Source: Nitzschia sp. pyKryTriq1
Taxonomy: Eukaryota > Bacillariophyta > Bacillariophyceae > Bacillariales > Bacillariaceae
NCBI GenBank assembly: GCA_956465555.1
Contig: OY101116.1
Location: forward strand, 3,348,001-3,412,000
Reading direction: 5' to 3'
Length of the DNA stretch: 64,000 bases
A program made the position numbers and the translations under genes. This document shows positions 9,801-19,119 of this stretch, piece after piece (the stretch's first letter is position 1; every line of letters starts with the position of its first letter). Under the pieces are notes generated by a model. It was not told where the DNA came from. It was given only the letters and a program-made list of their open reading frames with translations, and made no database searches.

Positions 9801-12727
9801 TTCAGCATCTTTCGATAGTGTGATGCCACTTCTTCATCTTCAGCAGAAAGGGACGATACTTTTTCAACCGCGGCTGCTGCAGGACCGCTGTTTACTGGTG
9901 CTCCGGGGGCTTCATGCGCAAGAACGGAATCTTGAATGTTCTGTGCGACACCGTCAACGGCCATTTTCTGCATCACCGCACCATCAGGCATCCCCATCTT
10001 CAACATTTTCCTATAGTGACTTGCAACCTCCTCTTCCACTGATGACAAGGAAGAAATATTCCCCCCCTCGGTACCTTTTGGAGCGGCCTCGGCACCGGAG
10101 GAAGAAGTTGGTACCGGAATCGTACGTGCTGGGAGCTCACGAGCAATCACAGAATCCTGAATATGTTGAGAAATACCATCAATCGCCATCTTTTGCATTA
10201 CAGCACCGTCTGGCATGCCCATATTCAGCATTTTGCGATATTGTGTCGCTACAGCTTCGTCTTCAGCGGACAAAGAAGAATTGGGGGGATTATCTTTCGG
10301 CTCATCTGCATCTGCAGTAACGGACGATTGTTCTTGTCCCAAAGGAATCGATGGCACTTCGCTGATAGTAGGCGTACTTGGTTTTGTCTTGCGAATCCTT
10401 CGCACTTTTTTCCCGTCCGGTCGCACGTATATTTCGTACTGCTCGCTGTCGTTATTGGCACCTGTTCCGACCGCAGCAGGCTTTCTAATCCTTCGAACTT
10501 TCTTCCCATCTGCCCTCACATAGATTTCACCTTGGGCGTCCTGAGAATGAAGCATATCTCCAGATACACTAGCGCTACCACTCATTTTCTTGACCCCAGA
10601 AGGAGCTCCCAAAAAGCCTTCCAGTTTACCTGGCTCTTCTTCGTCCTCCTGAGGCTTCTTGGCTCTCTTGATTCTTCTCACTTTTGTTCCGTCCGGTCTC
10701 GTGATGATCTCAACCTCATCGCCAGGTTGAGCTGCCGATGTCTTCTTAACTCTCCGCACTTTTTTCCCGTCAGATCGAACGTATACCTCACCAGTCAGAG
10801 ATGAGTTCTTATCGACAGCAAGCATGTCGCCAGCAACTGAAGCACTTCCGCCGATTTTCTTTGGTCTCGAATCCATGTTACTGAGGAAACTCGCTAGATT
10901 CTTCTTAGCTTTTGCCTCTTTTGCTGCTTCATCGCTCTCTGGCTCTAGCTCCTTCGCTGCCATCATTTCCCCACCTACTGTTGCCGCGCCCCCTTTTGGT
11001 GCGGATTTCGGCTGTGAGTCCAAGAATCCAGAAAGCCCATCACCCTCTTTATTCTCTTCCTTGGGTTTGGTCTTCCGAATTCGTCTAACCTTTGTCCCGT
11101 CTGGGCGAGTGATTATCTCAACATTATCGCCGGGCTCAGCAACTGACTTGTTTACGCGCCGTACCTTCTTGCCATCTGCACGAACATAAACCTCACCTGT
11201 CAAAGATTCGTCCTTACTCACAGCAATTCGGTCTCCCGCAACGGAAGCACTTCCTCCTATCTTCGGTCGGATTCCACCACTTTTTCCGAATAGGAAGCCA
11301 TCCAGTGTCTTTTTCCCTGTTTCGGCTGGAGCTGGTCCAGGAGAAGGAGCTTGACCCATTGGTGTTTCCGACGATGGCTGTGTGGAGGCCTTCTTCTTTA
11401 TTCTCCTTACTTTCGTTCCATCGGCACGGGTATAGATTTCAACCTCCGTATCTTCTGTTGATACACTAGCAGCATTGTCTGGACCAGAAACAGAAGCCGA
11501 TCCTGCAGAAGAAGGCTTGCGAACTCGACGTACTTTCTTCCCATCTGGCCGGACATAAATCTCCCCTTCCAAATGCTGATCGCCCGCCACTGAATGGCTC
11601 CCAGAAAACCTGGTTTTAGGTTCGGCTGAACCTTGCTCAAGAAAACCAGAGAGGCCGGCATTGGCATTGATAGATGACGAAGCGACTGAATCAGCAGCTG
11701 GCGACGATGACGATTCTTGGGTGATTTCGGCGGGTTTTGTCTTTCTAATCCTTCTGACTTTCGTTCCATCTGGTCTGGTAATTATTTCCACATTATTGTC
11801 TGCTGGTATAGATTCACCCAACGGTGCAACCACAGATGAGAGTGACTTTTTGACTCGCCTTACTTTCTTGCCGTCTGCTCTAACATAAACCTCTCCAGTC
11901 AGAGATGATTCTTTGGTGACGGCAAGTTGGTCTCCTGCTACCGAAGCACTCCCGCCTACTCTGCGGTTCCCACCTCCACTACCCCCCAAAAAGCCATCGA
12001 GCGACTTCTTGGTGGGATCTTCACTTGCCACTGATCCACTAGATCTCTTAACGCGTCGGACTTTCTTTCCGTCGGCTCTTACGTAGACTTCGCCATCTCC
12101 TGCAACAGACTTGCTGCCTCTCGGTGCCTGCTTCTCGGTTTGACCACTAGACAGAAATCCTTGCAGGGAAGTGGTATTGGCCGCAGCTGAGTTTGCTCGT
12201 CTCACGCGCCTAACTCTAGTCCCATCGGGTCTGGTGTAGACTTCTCCGTCGCCATCGCCATCACCTCCACCGGCAGCCTTGCTCGGCCTCGCCCCTCCGG
12301 AGGTGCCGTACCTGTAGTCACCAGAGCCAGCGTTCCCTGGAGGGAGGGACGTGATGATAGCGCTCACCATTGTTAGCTTTTTGAAAGCCTCTTCCGCGTC
12401 TGTCAAGCTGGAGTACTTCTGAATTGCCTCTGCTGTCTCCGAATCAGCCGGGTCACCCTGGCAAATCTTGACCCAGTCTAGGAGGGAGATGTGAGGTGTG
12501 TTACCCGAGCTGCCCTCCGATTGTACAAAGAAGAAGGCATGAGAGCTGTAAGGAGGTGGGGCTTTAACCCTGGCCCCATGCTCTACGATCACGTGGGGCA
12601 ACGACCCTTCGTTGAATTTCTGTTTCAGACCCGCTTTCGACTCTAAGCCCAGCACGTCGACTGCCTGGTCTTCGGTCACCCAGGCACCGTTAGGGCAGAC
12701 CCCGAGCAACTCAGACAGGGCCACCAT
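6851..12727 (-). CDS. Giant multi-repeat protein with WASHC3-like motifs and seven C-terminal WH2-like motifs
   Basis: A single open frame of about 1,958 residues; ATG 12727 is chosen (ATGGTGG context). Order: N-terminal folded region (1-150); twelve copies of a basic 16-mer, e.g. GEVYVRADGKKVRRVKK or VEIITRPDGTKVRRIRK (about 159-780); four copies of a block with YRKMLKMGMPDGAVMQKM (about 825-1060), which matches the GxPxxAVxxKM motif of WASH-complex subunit WASHC3/CCDC53; five VPEGMVLVPQEQA-like units (about 1085-1175); coiled coil (about 1300-1410); a helical conserved region; then PPLPGPP and seven RGGLLDAIKGG-like motifs in Gly/Arg-rich linkers (about 1829-1956). The Leu-Leu-x-x-Ile-x-x-Gly core resembles the WH2 actin-binding helix. 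No acidic Arp2/3-binding tail follows. Inferred role: tandem-WH2 actin binding, nucleation or bundling. The LKKT-like part of WH2 is absent, so actin binding is not certain. Confidence 0.75.
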   Translation of the reverse strand: MVALSELLGVCPNGAWVTEDQAVDVLGLESKAGLKQKFNEGSLPHVIVEHGARVKAPPPYSSHAFFFVQSEGSSGNTPHISLLDWVKICQGDPADSETAEAIQKYSSLTDAEEAFKKLTMVSAIITSLPPGNAGSGDYRYGTSGGARPSKAAGGGDGDGDGEVYTRPDGTRVRRVRRANSAAANTTSLQGFLSSGQTEKQAPRGSKSVAGDGEVYVRADGKKVRRVKRSSGSVASEDPTKKSLDGFLGGSGGGNRRVGGSASVAGDQLAVTKESSLTGEVYVRADGKKVRRVKKSLSSVVAPLGESIPADNNVEIITRPDGTKVRRIRKTKPAEITQESSSSPAADSVASSSINANAGLSGFLEQGSAEPKTRFSGSHSVAGDQHLEGEIYVRPDGKKVRRVRKPSSAGSASVSGPDNAASVSTEDTEVEIYTRADGTKVRRIKKKASTQPSSETPMGQAPSPGPAPAETGKKTLDGFLFGKSGGIRPKIGGSASVAGDRIAVSKDESLTGEVYVRADGKKVRRVNKSVAEPGDNVEIITRPDGTKVRRIRKTKPKEENKEGDGLSGFLDSQPKSAPKGGAATVGGEMMAAKELEPESDEAAKEAKAKKNLASFLSNMDSRPKKIGGSASVAGDMLAVDKNSSLTGEVYVRSDGKKVRRVKKTSAAQPGDEVEIITRPDGTKVRRIKRAKKPQEDEEEPGKLEGFLGAPSGVKKMSGSASVSGDMLHSQDAQGEIYVRADGKKVRRIRKPAAVGTGANNDSEQYEIYVRPDGKKVRRIRKTKPSTPTISEVPSIPLGQEQSSVTADADEPKDNPPNSSLSAEDEAVATQYRKMLNMGMPDGAVMQKMAIDGISQHIQDSVIARELPARTIPVPTSSSGAEAAPKGTEGGNISSLSSVEEEVASHYRKMLKMGMPDGAVMQKMAVDGVAQNIQDSVLAHEAPGAPVNSGPAAAAVEKVSSLSAEDEEVASHYRKMLKMGMPDGAVMQKMAVDGVAQNVQDSVLAHEAPARAIGGAPAASTAKISSLSTGEEEVASQYRKMLKMGMPEGAVAQKMAVDGVAQNIQDSVLTNEIAASSSADAMTKMVAAGIPVASSSAVPAGMALVPKDQATVPEGMVLVPQEQAARTIPEGMVAVSREQAGGDSVPDGYVLVPKDQVRGDPGRDNLILVKRDQVKDNAQVVLISEANKEGLKKNDELDENDRAAIKGANIVDFDDLPNQVEMMKQGSDGKKPRFLLQALPDDQDLEQDFIRKNLLPKGATAASPARAPAPAPAAPSSSIADLLAQMSTMGGDFDAEKMGDLLQKLESAEKRQKKLEKQLAQAGVAVAEDIDYEICLKKVSEIGKRMGEIGGSDVTHPDKEEQNRLREEYFKLEQEMEKYNNALLLTDEYQAEQDRLEKKWEEDNKPGNLEALKKLRRHMPVEVRNMSEAQLTTEPTPNGKYLPKLIAKKFKRTNVLQLIRRDPDDIVRMHPSTLENMRVTGLTLTERRAIYEHLREVGPQWKAMKAEKMTERKWTFYNMMKGNFKENLASWQRHVDQYGPPGAHPYATRANPNEGCPLIGKQCPLKADKLIDYDGDYGFTDAAEYEVSDVKKADTDDPGAKAMQEALELMKEKKANERSDALKKHYNGKLLQVSKANGSCEQMDDMMDKLEFGMTKWLEDIILLGDDKTKLTEDVKKKEVANFTDVLNDCKLSILDICGRSGMQLSGKKGGEGKPDPRSIVECSLAEETAEAFESFTKFINNRLKQTGVLDTRIKSTVDMLKGLLAELRERNLKTISVLGGERLPMSRKLKTQEEIEKDIKAKIAKREAEEAAKGEAEQSSGGAGGPPLPGPPRGGLMDAIKGGGGRGGLLDAIKGGGRGGGGGRGGLLDAIKGGRGRGGGGGGRGGLLDAIKGGRGGGGGGRGGLLDAIKGRGRGGGGGDGGRGGLLAAIQGRGGGDAPGGGGGGRGGLLAAIQARGGG
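6862..7245 (-). repeat. Coding minisatellite encoding WH2-like motifs
   Basis: Seven Gly/Arg-rich units of 40-65 nt inside the giant gene, each encoding GGL(L/M)(D/A)AI(K/Q). Units are near-identical at protein level with variable Gly linkers, suggesting recent expansion by slippage or unequal exchange. Confidence 0.8.
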
Positions 12728-13913
12728 GGCAGTCACCGTCGAAACCCTGCTGTTGCTGTTCCTGCAATACTGGTTTTGTTGCCCAACGCCCAACGCAAAA
12801 ACGTATTACAGTACGCTTTAATAATGTACAGAGTATACGCTCAGTCATGGCCGGGCATCGTACCTGGTACCTTCGTACCAGTACAAGTACAGTACAAATA
12901 CCGCTGGGCAGAGCAGAACAGCGACTTGGCATCAGCATGGGCGGGGAGACGGGGACCCGAGAAGTCATTACTGTAGATTTTGCTTCAGTGTGTCGAACAA
13001 GCTAGCGCTCTAAAATCCAACGCCAACACGTTAAAACGTACCAGGTACCAGATACCGGTGCAGATTCTTCCAGCAGGATACTGAACTGTACTGGTACAAG
13101 GTACCTTCTACCTGGTACCGGCACTGTACCAGGTACTGGTACAGTACGAACCACTGTACCGGTAGAAGTGGTACCGGTACGCAACTACCAGACTACCGGT
13201 ACGGCAACTCTACTAGCTAGTAGTAGACTACCGGTACGAACTCTACTTCTACTAGACTACCGGTACATAGTTTTTGAAGATTTTTTAAAATAATGTAACG
13301 GTGCGTGTATGAAATGAGAAAAAGTAGTACACATTCATCTTCATGCTATGTCTCCCATTAACTCTCATACAATCAATCGTCGATCAACCGTGACTGGGCT
13401 GATAACCTCTCAGCGAAGATGGGGATCGTTATACCGCCGGTACAGTACCTGTAGACCACTGACTACATCATCATTCATCATCATCATCATTATCCTTCTT
13501 GCAAAAGGAACGGAAGTAGTTTAGCCTACGTACGTACCTACTACATTACAGTATCATCAGACTCCGAGGAGGAGCAGTCATCGTGTTGATATCATCGATC
13601 GCGAAGTAGAAGATGCATAAAACGCAAGAAAAATGAAATGTGCATGGTATTTCACTAAGAGACTAAGAGTGCAACACAATTGAACACAATCGTACCGGTA
13701 GAGTCTACGAGTATGCCTGATAGGAGTACGATTGCTTGGACATTCACAGTGGCCGTAGACTAAAAAGTCTAGCATTTGAAAATACATTGAAAAACATTAA
13801 CATAAAGGAACCCCTACGAAGAGCCTACCTTACCCCCAAATGCAAACAGCACACATTTGTAGTGTCTCTACTACCAGATCGAATGAACGATCCCCATGGG
13901 ACTTGAAGCTTGA
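12728..13913. other. Intergenic, very rich in GTAC/TACCGGTA words
   Basis: The densest cluster runs 12855-13270. Within it, GACTACCGGTAC-headed units of 29-35 nt repeat at 13191-13267. CATCAT triplet runs lie at 13463-13492. No gene supported. Confidence 0.6.
13191..13267. repeat. Short tandem of GACTACCGGTAC-headed units
   Basis: Two full units and one partial: 13191-13225, 13226-13254 and 13255-13267. Each starts GACTACCGGTAC and continues with an AACTCTACT-type segment. It suggests how the intergenic word family grows by local duplication. Confidence 0.7.
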
Positions 13914-15371
13914 TTACTTCTTGGATCTGCTCTTCGAGCGCTTTTTGGGAGAGTTATCTTCTTTGGTCTTGCTTCCTGTTCCCTTGGGACGTCCTCGTGT
14001 TTCTTTCTTTGGAGCGTCCTTTGTTTTGGTCTCCTTGGAAGTACCAGTGGAGGACCGCCTTGGTGCTGCTGGCTTTTTGGCCGGTGCCTTTTCAGCCTTC
14101 TTGACCATCTTGGAGATAGGCTCGTCATCATCATCGTCCTTCTTCGTCTTCTTGATATTTTTTGCTGGAGTGGCCTTCACTGGTTTCTGCTCAGAGGGTT
14201 TCGGCTTTTTTGCAGGAGATGCTTTGGGTTCTTTAGTCTTGGCGGGTTCAGCTTTGGGCTTGGTCACTTCTGGTTTGGACTTCTTGGAATCGTCTTTTGG
14301 ATCATCGATCTTCTTTTTGCGCTTCCTGGACGGCCCGCGCATGACGAACTCATTGTGAGCACGCTGGATAACAAGCTGTGCTGCTTTCTTGTCCTCTTCA
14401 GTGTACTTCGCGACGTTTGTCTTCGTATCGCGGTTCGTCAAGCGGTTGTCAAAGGCCTTCTCGAGAAGCATGAGTTCTTTGGGATTGAACGCGATGACGG
14501 TTACATTCTCCACTTCCTCATCTGACTGTTGGCTAGCTCCGACAACAGCCATGGGCGGAATGACAGGAGCTTGTCCCTTCCATTTGAGAAGAGCTTGCTG
14601 CTCAAAGAGAGCATTCGGTTTGTAGCTAAGCCCGGCCCCAGTAGTAACTTGGAGAACTCGTTTACGGCCGTCGACGCCCTCTCCCCACACAGTAACATTC
14701 GTATGAATGAAGAGGCACTTTTCAGCTTTCTTGTCACCCAGCGTCTCGAAGCGCAAGTGCTCCCAGATGGAGTCGCCAGGCTGCAAGACACCTTGGTTAG
14801 CCAACTTGCTCTCGTCGAGGGTCGAATCAATGTTTGCCATCGTGACCCCCACACCGACCTTCTTGATTTTCCCAAAGTCAGCTGGCATCTTGTTGACATG
14901 TTGATCGAGCAAGACCAAGGTCTCGCAGCCATCGCCGTAAGCGAGTAGAATCGCCTTGTCACCGCCCGAATGCCTCTTGGAAAGCTTGACCAGCCATTCA
15001 AGGTTTTCCTCGACGGTCTTTCGCGTCCACTCGGCAACCGAAAACGGCACGCCGTTCATGTTGAATTTGCGGACTGATCCCCGAACAACGAGAGAACTGT
15101 TGGTAGCAGGGCTTGCCTTCGATGGCCCAAGCTTGGCCACGGCTACCATTGCAGTAGCATTCTCTTGAGCTGCCGCAAATGCGACCATTTGAGGATAGAA
15201 GTTTGCTGGCAGCCCCCCTTGAAGACCACCTCCCAGCATTGGAGGAGGACCACCGCCCAAGCCCGCCATGTTCCAAAACGGGTTACGTGCATTGCCTGCT
15301 TGAGCGGTGCCACCGGCAAGGAGTGCTTGAGCGGCCGCTTGAGCTTGCGCCTGAGCCTGTTGAAGAGCCAT
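13914..15371 (-). CDS. Lys-rich protein with C-terminal AT-hook, probable chromatin protein
   Basis: 485 residues from ATG 15371; the open frame continues upstream, but that part is GTAC-rich and not protein-like. N-terminus is Gln/Ala-rich (MALQQAQAQAQAAAQALL), followed by a Gly/Pro segment and a globular region at about 95-335 (VRKFNMNGVPFSVAEWTRKT, later LSKRHSGGDKAILLAYGDG) for which I know no family. The last 145 residues are a Lys/Pro/Ala tail like that of linker histones, with one AT-hook core (RGRPKG, residues 459-464) and a terminal RSKSRSKK. Inferred place: nucleus, bound to DNA. The Lys/Ser-rich tail could also suggest a silica-associated protein, but no signal peptide is seen, which argues against that. 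Confidence 0.65.
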   Translation of the reverse strand: MALQQAQAQAQAAAQALLAGGTAQAGNARNPFWNMAGLGGGPPPMLGGGLQGGLPANFYPQMVAFAAAQENATAMVAVAKLGPSKASPATNSSLVVRGSVRKFNMNGVPFSVAEWTRKTVEENLEWLVKLSKRHSGGDKAILLAYGDGCETLVLLDQHVNKMPADFGKIKKVGVGVTMANIDSTLDESKLANQGVLQPGDSIWEHLRFETLGDKKAEKCLFIHTNVTVWGEGVDGRKRVLQVTTGAGLSYKPNALFEQQALLKWKGQAPVIPPMAVVGASQQSDEEVENVTVIAFNPKELMLLEKAFDNRLTNRDTKTNVAKYTEEDKKAAQLVIQRAHNEFVMRGPSRKRKKKIDDPKDDSKKSKPEVTKPKAEPAKTKEPKASPAKKPKPSEQKPVKATPAKNIKKTKKDDDDDEPISKMVKKAEKAPAKKPAAPRRSSTGTSKETKTKDAPKKETRGRPKGTGSKTKEDNSPKKRSKSRSKK

Positions 15372-16928
15372 CGTAATGACTAAAAATATGCTAGGTCGAA
15401 GTTTGAGGGGGGGGGGGGTGTCTGATCTCTCGAAGCCTTCGTTGTCTTCCAGTATGTACCTGGTACAGTACCTTTTCAATACCGGACTATTGCTGTAGGA
15501 GTACGGTATGTACCGGTATGATATGAATATTGTATTGGATAATACAGTACGGTACGGTATGGGAATGATGGGCTTTCGACTTTCTGGCGCGGGGTGCGGT
15601 GATGTATCGGTATCATAGCTCGGAAAGCTTTTGAACCGAAGAAATTGAATTCTCGTGTTATTGTCGTGAAGAAAAGTCGTGATGTCGTTCTCTCGATTAT
15701 ACCGGGTGCGAGTACGGCACAGTACCGGGACATCCCGACACGAAGGGCAACGGATGTACCGGTACACATTCCGGTACAAGTACTGGTACCGTACAAAGCG
15801 CGATGTCTTCTTTTCACCGCGAACACCCGCATCAAATCTCCCGTTTCAAACTGAAGGCACAAGCTCGCCAGCGGAATAATTTAATATACGTGTACGTATC
15901 ATCTTATAAAACGAAACGTTAATTGTACCAATTCTGTCTGTACATCATCCGTACCCGTACAGTACTTCGTGTGCGCCATGCGCCACCACGATTTCCGTCC
16001 GTCTCTCATCTCATGCATCATCTCGACTTCTTTCCAGAGCTCTCTACTACTAGCTAGGTAGTACGGTACTACACAGAGTAGTACGGTACTACTCTCTCTA
16101 CTACTACTAGTAGTACAGGTACTGGTAGAGAGAGTAAGAGCTCTACTCTCTCTCTCTAGTAGTAGTAGAGCTAGAGCTAGAGTTTTGTAGAGAGAGACTA
16201 GTACTCCTCGTAAAAAGGGATCCGCTCTCCTCCGATCGAATTAGAGCCAGAGATTAGGGCAGTCAACTCCCTCTCTACGAGGAGTACTCAGTCGTCTACT
16301 GTGCCGCCGTAGTGCTTCGTAGAGAGAGGAGTATAGAGTCAGTCTCTATTAGAGTTAGTACTACTTCGGAAGTACTGTCCTAACATGGGATTTATGAACA
16401 CAGGAACGTACCAACCAGCAGGTATGGTACCAGTCTCCGGTAGTCTAGTAGAGACTGGTGTAATAGTAGCCACTCTACCAGAGAAGAGAAAGTATTTGAA
16501 GTCGTCCTAGCTACATAGCTAGTACTGCTGTCTCGTTCTTGGAGGATACGTGTTCCCAACTCTTCTTCCTCCTCTACTTCAACAGAGATCGGAAGGTTTA
16601 CATACTTTGTTGTCCCTGTAGTACCACCACACGGTCGTTCGATCGTTAGAGAGAGAGGAGACGCTCTATCTACTACCGGGAGAGGGCTTCTAGTGGTACT
16701 AGTAGCTCTCTACTCTAAAGAACTGGTACAAAGAGGATGCCGGTAAAGAGTCTGTAGACTCAGGAAAAGTAGCAGGTATACTATGAGACAAGTGCGAAGT
16801 ACGTACTTCGAGTATGGAAGTACTGTCATCGATTATTCAGATGCAGACAATGTTTCTAACAAAACTCCGGTAGACATGCCTATGTTTTCATCACTGCATA
16901 ATATATCAAATAATATCAATTGCATTTG
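15372..16928. other. Intergenic with G-run and long CTAG/GAGA-rich tract
   Basis: A run of 12 G lies at 15407-15418, just upstream of the AT-hook gene start. GTAC words cluster at 15690-15800. From about 16040 to 16760 the DNA is mostly CTACTAGTAG, TAGAGAGAG and GTACTAC words. No gene supported. Confidence 0.6.
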
Positions 16929-18095
16929 TTATACAATTCTAGATTCAGAGAAAAGGTATCCGTCGCTATCAACTGAGGGTTCCAGTCCTGCCGGCGGGCC
17001 TCTGATTACACCTTTCAGCCTCAAATCCAACTCTTCTTCTAGACCAGCCACCATTATGTTGAGAATCGACCGGGCATTGTATGCTCCCGTGATCCCTGGT
17101 TGTCTCAGCTCATTGACAACTCCCATGGTAACAGAAATTCCGAGAACGATGAAACCCAGATACCATGCCTGTACAGCAAGGATCTCTGAGCCTCCAATAG
17201 TTTGCACGCCAGCCCCCAGCAGTGGAAAAGTAAACAGCACAATCAAAGCAAGAGTGTACAAGAGTAGCATGTGTATTTGTGGCAGTTTCCGCTGAAGGGC
17301 ACCCAAACGACGGGCTCGGGCTTGGCGCAGAGAACGAACTGTCTGGTAAACTAATGATGGCTCACCGACGCTTGTGAGGTAGAGAATCTCTTCCAGAGGG
17401 TCATCTACCGGCCTGGCCGATAGAAGAAAGGCAGGTTCGACGTCGTTGAATTTAGATAGATCATTCTCGACGTACTCTTGGATGCAACGGAGAATGCGTT
17501 CATATAGTGCTTGCCGTCCTTGAGAGACAAGGGCAACCTGTTCAAGAAGCGACTTTGCCATGGTGACTTCTTCGAAAAGGGCCAAGTATGTGGATTCTTG
17601 TTGTTGATACATAAAGTAGTAAGTCTGACCGACAAGTATTGAAAACATGAGACCCGAGGTTGTCAGGATGTTCTGAATGTACTGCGATGCATCTTGTGAC
17701 ACAACTGCAAATACGCCAGAGTCATTGATAGTGCTCGCAAGCCACATGGCAACGGTGGGATAAGATATAGCAGCAGAGGTTGCCAAGAAAAGAGAAGGAA
17801 TTCCTACACGTAGCAATGTGACCGACTGCGCAAATTCCTTTGTTATCGTGGAATCGTCTGAGAAATCTGATGGGTAAAAGCTCTTGGCCAAATCCACCCA
17901 TATCGACGACGATCCGTCGTCTACAGGGACCACCATTTTCTTAGGAGCTTGAAAGAGCTGCATTTTCTCGGAGGCACTCCTCGACAGAACCACACCAGAT
18001 TTGGGAAGTAGAGCGAGGGTATCCATAGGGGAGATAAAAAAGAATAAACAAGATACCCTCGTTAGAGTAGTGAAAATTTGCGAAGCGGCAGTCAT
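16929..18095 (-). CDS. DUF4239 (bestrophin-like) membrane protein
   Basis: 388 residues, one exon, ATG 18095. A hydrophobic N-terminus (CLFFFISP, about 16-23) may be a signal or transit peptide. Membrane segments lie near 95-119, 143-163, 274-296 and 305-327. The arrangement of two TMs, a long helical loop (YFMYQQQESTYLALFEEV ... CIQEYVENDL), an Arg/Leu-rich helix ending in LPQIH, then two TMs and an ELRQPGITGAYN-like segment is that of the DUF4239 family, which has distant likeness to bestrophin channels. Function of the family is unknown; ion transport is only a guess. No ASAFAP-type plastid motif is visible. Confidence 0.6.
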   Translation of the reverse strand: MTAASQIFTTLTRVSCLFFFISPMDTLALLPKSGVVLSRSASEKMQLFQAPKKMVVPVDDGSSSIWVDLAKSFYPSDFSDDSTITKEFAQSVTLLRVGIPSLFLATSAAISYPTVAMWLASTINDSGVFAVVSQDASQYIQNILTTSGLMFSILVGQTYYFMYQQQESTYLALFEEVTMAKSLLEQVALVSQGRQALYERILRCIQEYVENDLSKFNDVEPAFLLSARPVDDPLEEILYLTSVGEPSLVYQTVRSLRQARARRLGALQRKLPQIHMLLLYTLALIVLFTFPLLGAGVQTIGGSEILAVQAWYLGFIVLGISVTMGVVNELRQPGITGAYNARSILNIMVAGLEEELDLRLKGVIRGPPAGLEPSVDSDGYLFSESRIV

Positions 18096-18724
18096 AGTAC
18101 GGTACTGTTTTTTTTTGGCGACTGGCGGTGGGAGAGCTGATAGATGGCGATCCTGTGCGTTTGTCTTGGGTGTTCACGAGTACCGGTACAGCGGGGGGCC
18201 TCCTTCCGTGAAGAATCAGTTGCAAAGAACGAGCGGCGGAAACTAATGTATGATTTCGTTGAATATTGATGCCGATAATGGAAGGTAGCCCACAAGTACT
18301 TGTACAGTACCCGCCGACATCCGACATCCAGCCACCATCAGTATTATTTTGTTATGATCATCGTCGGCGGTCGGCGCGTTGTTCAGGCTACTGTAGCGGG
18401 TGGCGCAAATGGACCCGCGGGGCAAATCGACTCAAAATTCCGGTGGAATCATCCTAGACTATCTGGCATCTTTAGTGGTGACGTTGCGCAAGAGAAAACT
18501 AATAAAGGTTGCGCATGTTGTGTGCGGTGCGACAATCGACAATATCTACCGACGTCGGTCAGCCTATGGTCGTACGAGTCCGTAGACCGTGTGTATAGAA
18601 GCATACTGGTATTGGTACTTGTACCGGTATTGTATTGCACTACCACTACTCAAGAACTCACGGATTTAAACAGTATAAGTACAGTACATCATACCAAATA
18701 CCAACCTCCACAAACCTCCCAATT

Positions 18725-18784
18725 ATTGACCAAACGAAGCAAAGTCCTCGGATTTTGACCAAACGATGAAAAAAGTCCTCGGAT
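18725..18784. repeat. Two-copy direct repeat, ~30-nt unit
   Basis: Copies at 18725-18753 and 18754-18784 share TTGACCAAACGA and AGTCCTCGGAT and differ by a few bases and 2 nt in length. They lie about 340 nt upstream of the GH81 ATG, so a regulatory role is possible but untested. Confidence 0.75.
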
Positions 18785-18881
18785 GGATGAGGCGCCTGCG
18801 CGTCGCGCATTTTCCTCGCGCTGAGATACAGTAATATCGTTAGACACCCCTGCCCCTGTATCCTTGCCTGTATTACCGGTA

Positions 18882-18888
18882 TATAAAA
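18882..18888 (+). promoter_or_regulatory. TATA-like word upstream of GH81 gene
   Basis: TATAAAA about 230 nt before the ATG at 19120. Spacing would imply a 5' UTR of roughly 200 nt. This is only a sequence match; the region is AT-poor around it. Confidence 0.25.
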
Positions 18889-19119
18889 TTAGCCCCTGGG
18901 TAGACTACTCAACTGTATGGACCGGCAGGTAGTAATAGAGGATAGTCGACTACTGTACTGGTTCTGTGCCATTTTAATACAGGCCGACAGTCAGTAGCAA
19001 AGCAAAAAGGTACCGCAAGCTGCTTCCTCGTGTGCATACCACTTTGGTTTTCGCTTTGCATCGCGATTGAATATTGAATTGGGAAAGCGTGTACTCGTAG
19101 GCAGGCAGTTTGTTTCATC

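Larger units (their letters stand above)
18096..19119. other. Intergenic between divergent genes, with direct repeat
   Basis: Shared upstream region of the DUF4239-like gene (leftward) and GH81 gene (rightward). It contains an imperfect direct repeat of about 30 nt (18725-18753 and 18754-18784, core GACCAAACGA...AGTCCTCGGAT) and a TATAAAA box-like word at 18882-18888. No gene supported. Confidence 0.55.

Noticed and set aside
9667-10804. Plus-strand open frames of about 215 codons
   Set aside because: Shadows of the repeats in the giant minus-strand gene; they share its periodicity and have no motifs.
10380-12250. Regularly spaced repeats considered as a CRISPR array
   Set aside because: Repeats are codon-periodic, in frame and encode the RPDGxKVRR motif; the genome is eukaryotic.
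13200-16760. CTAG/GTAC-rich tracts considered as satellite or transposon ends
   Set aside because: Words vary in order and spacing with no fixed unit, terminal repeat or associated transposase; better described as a word family of gaps.
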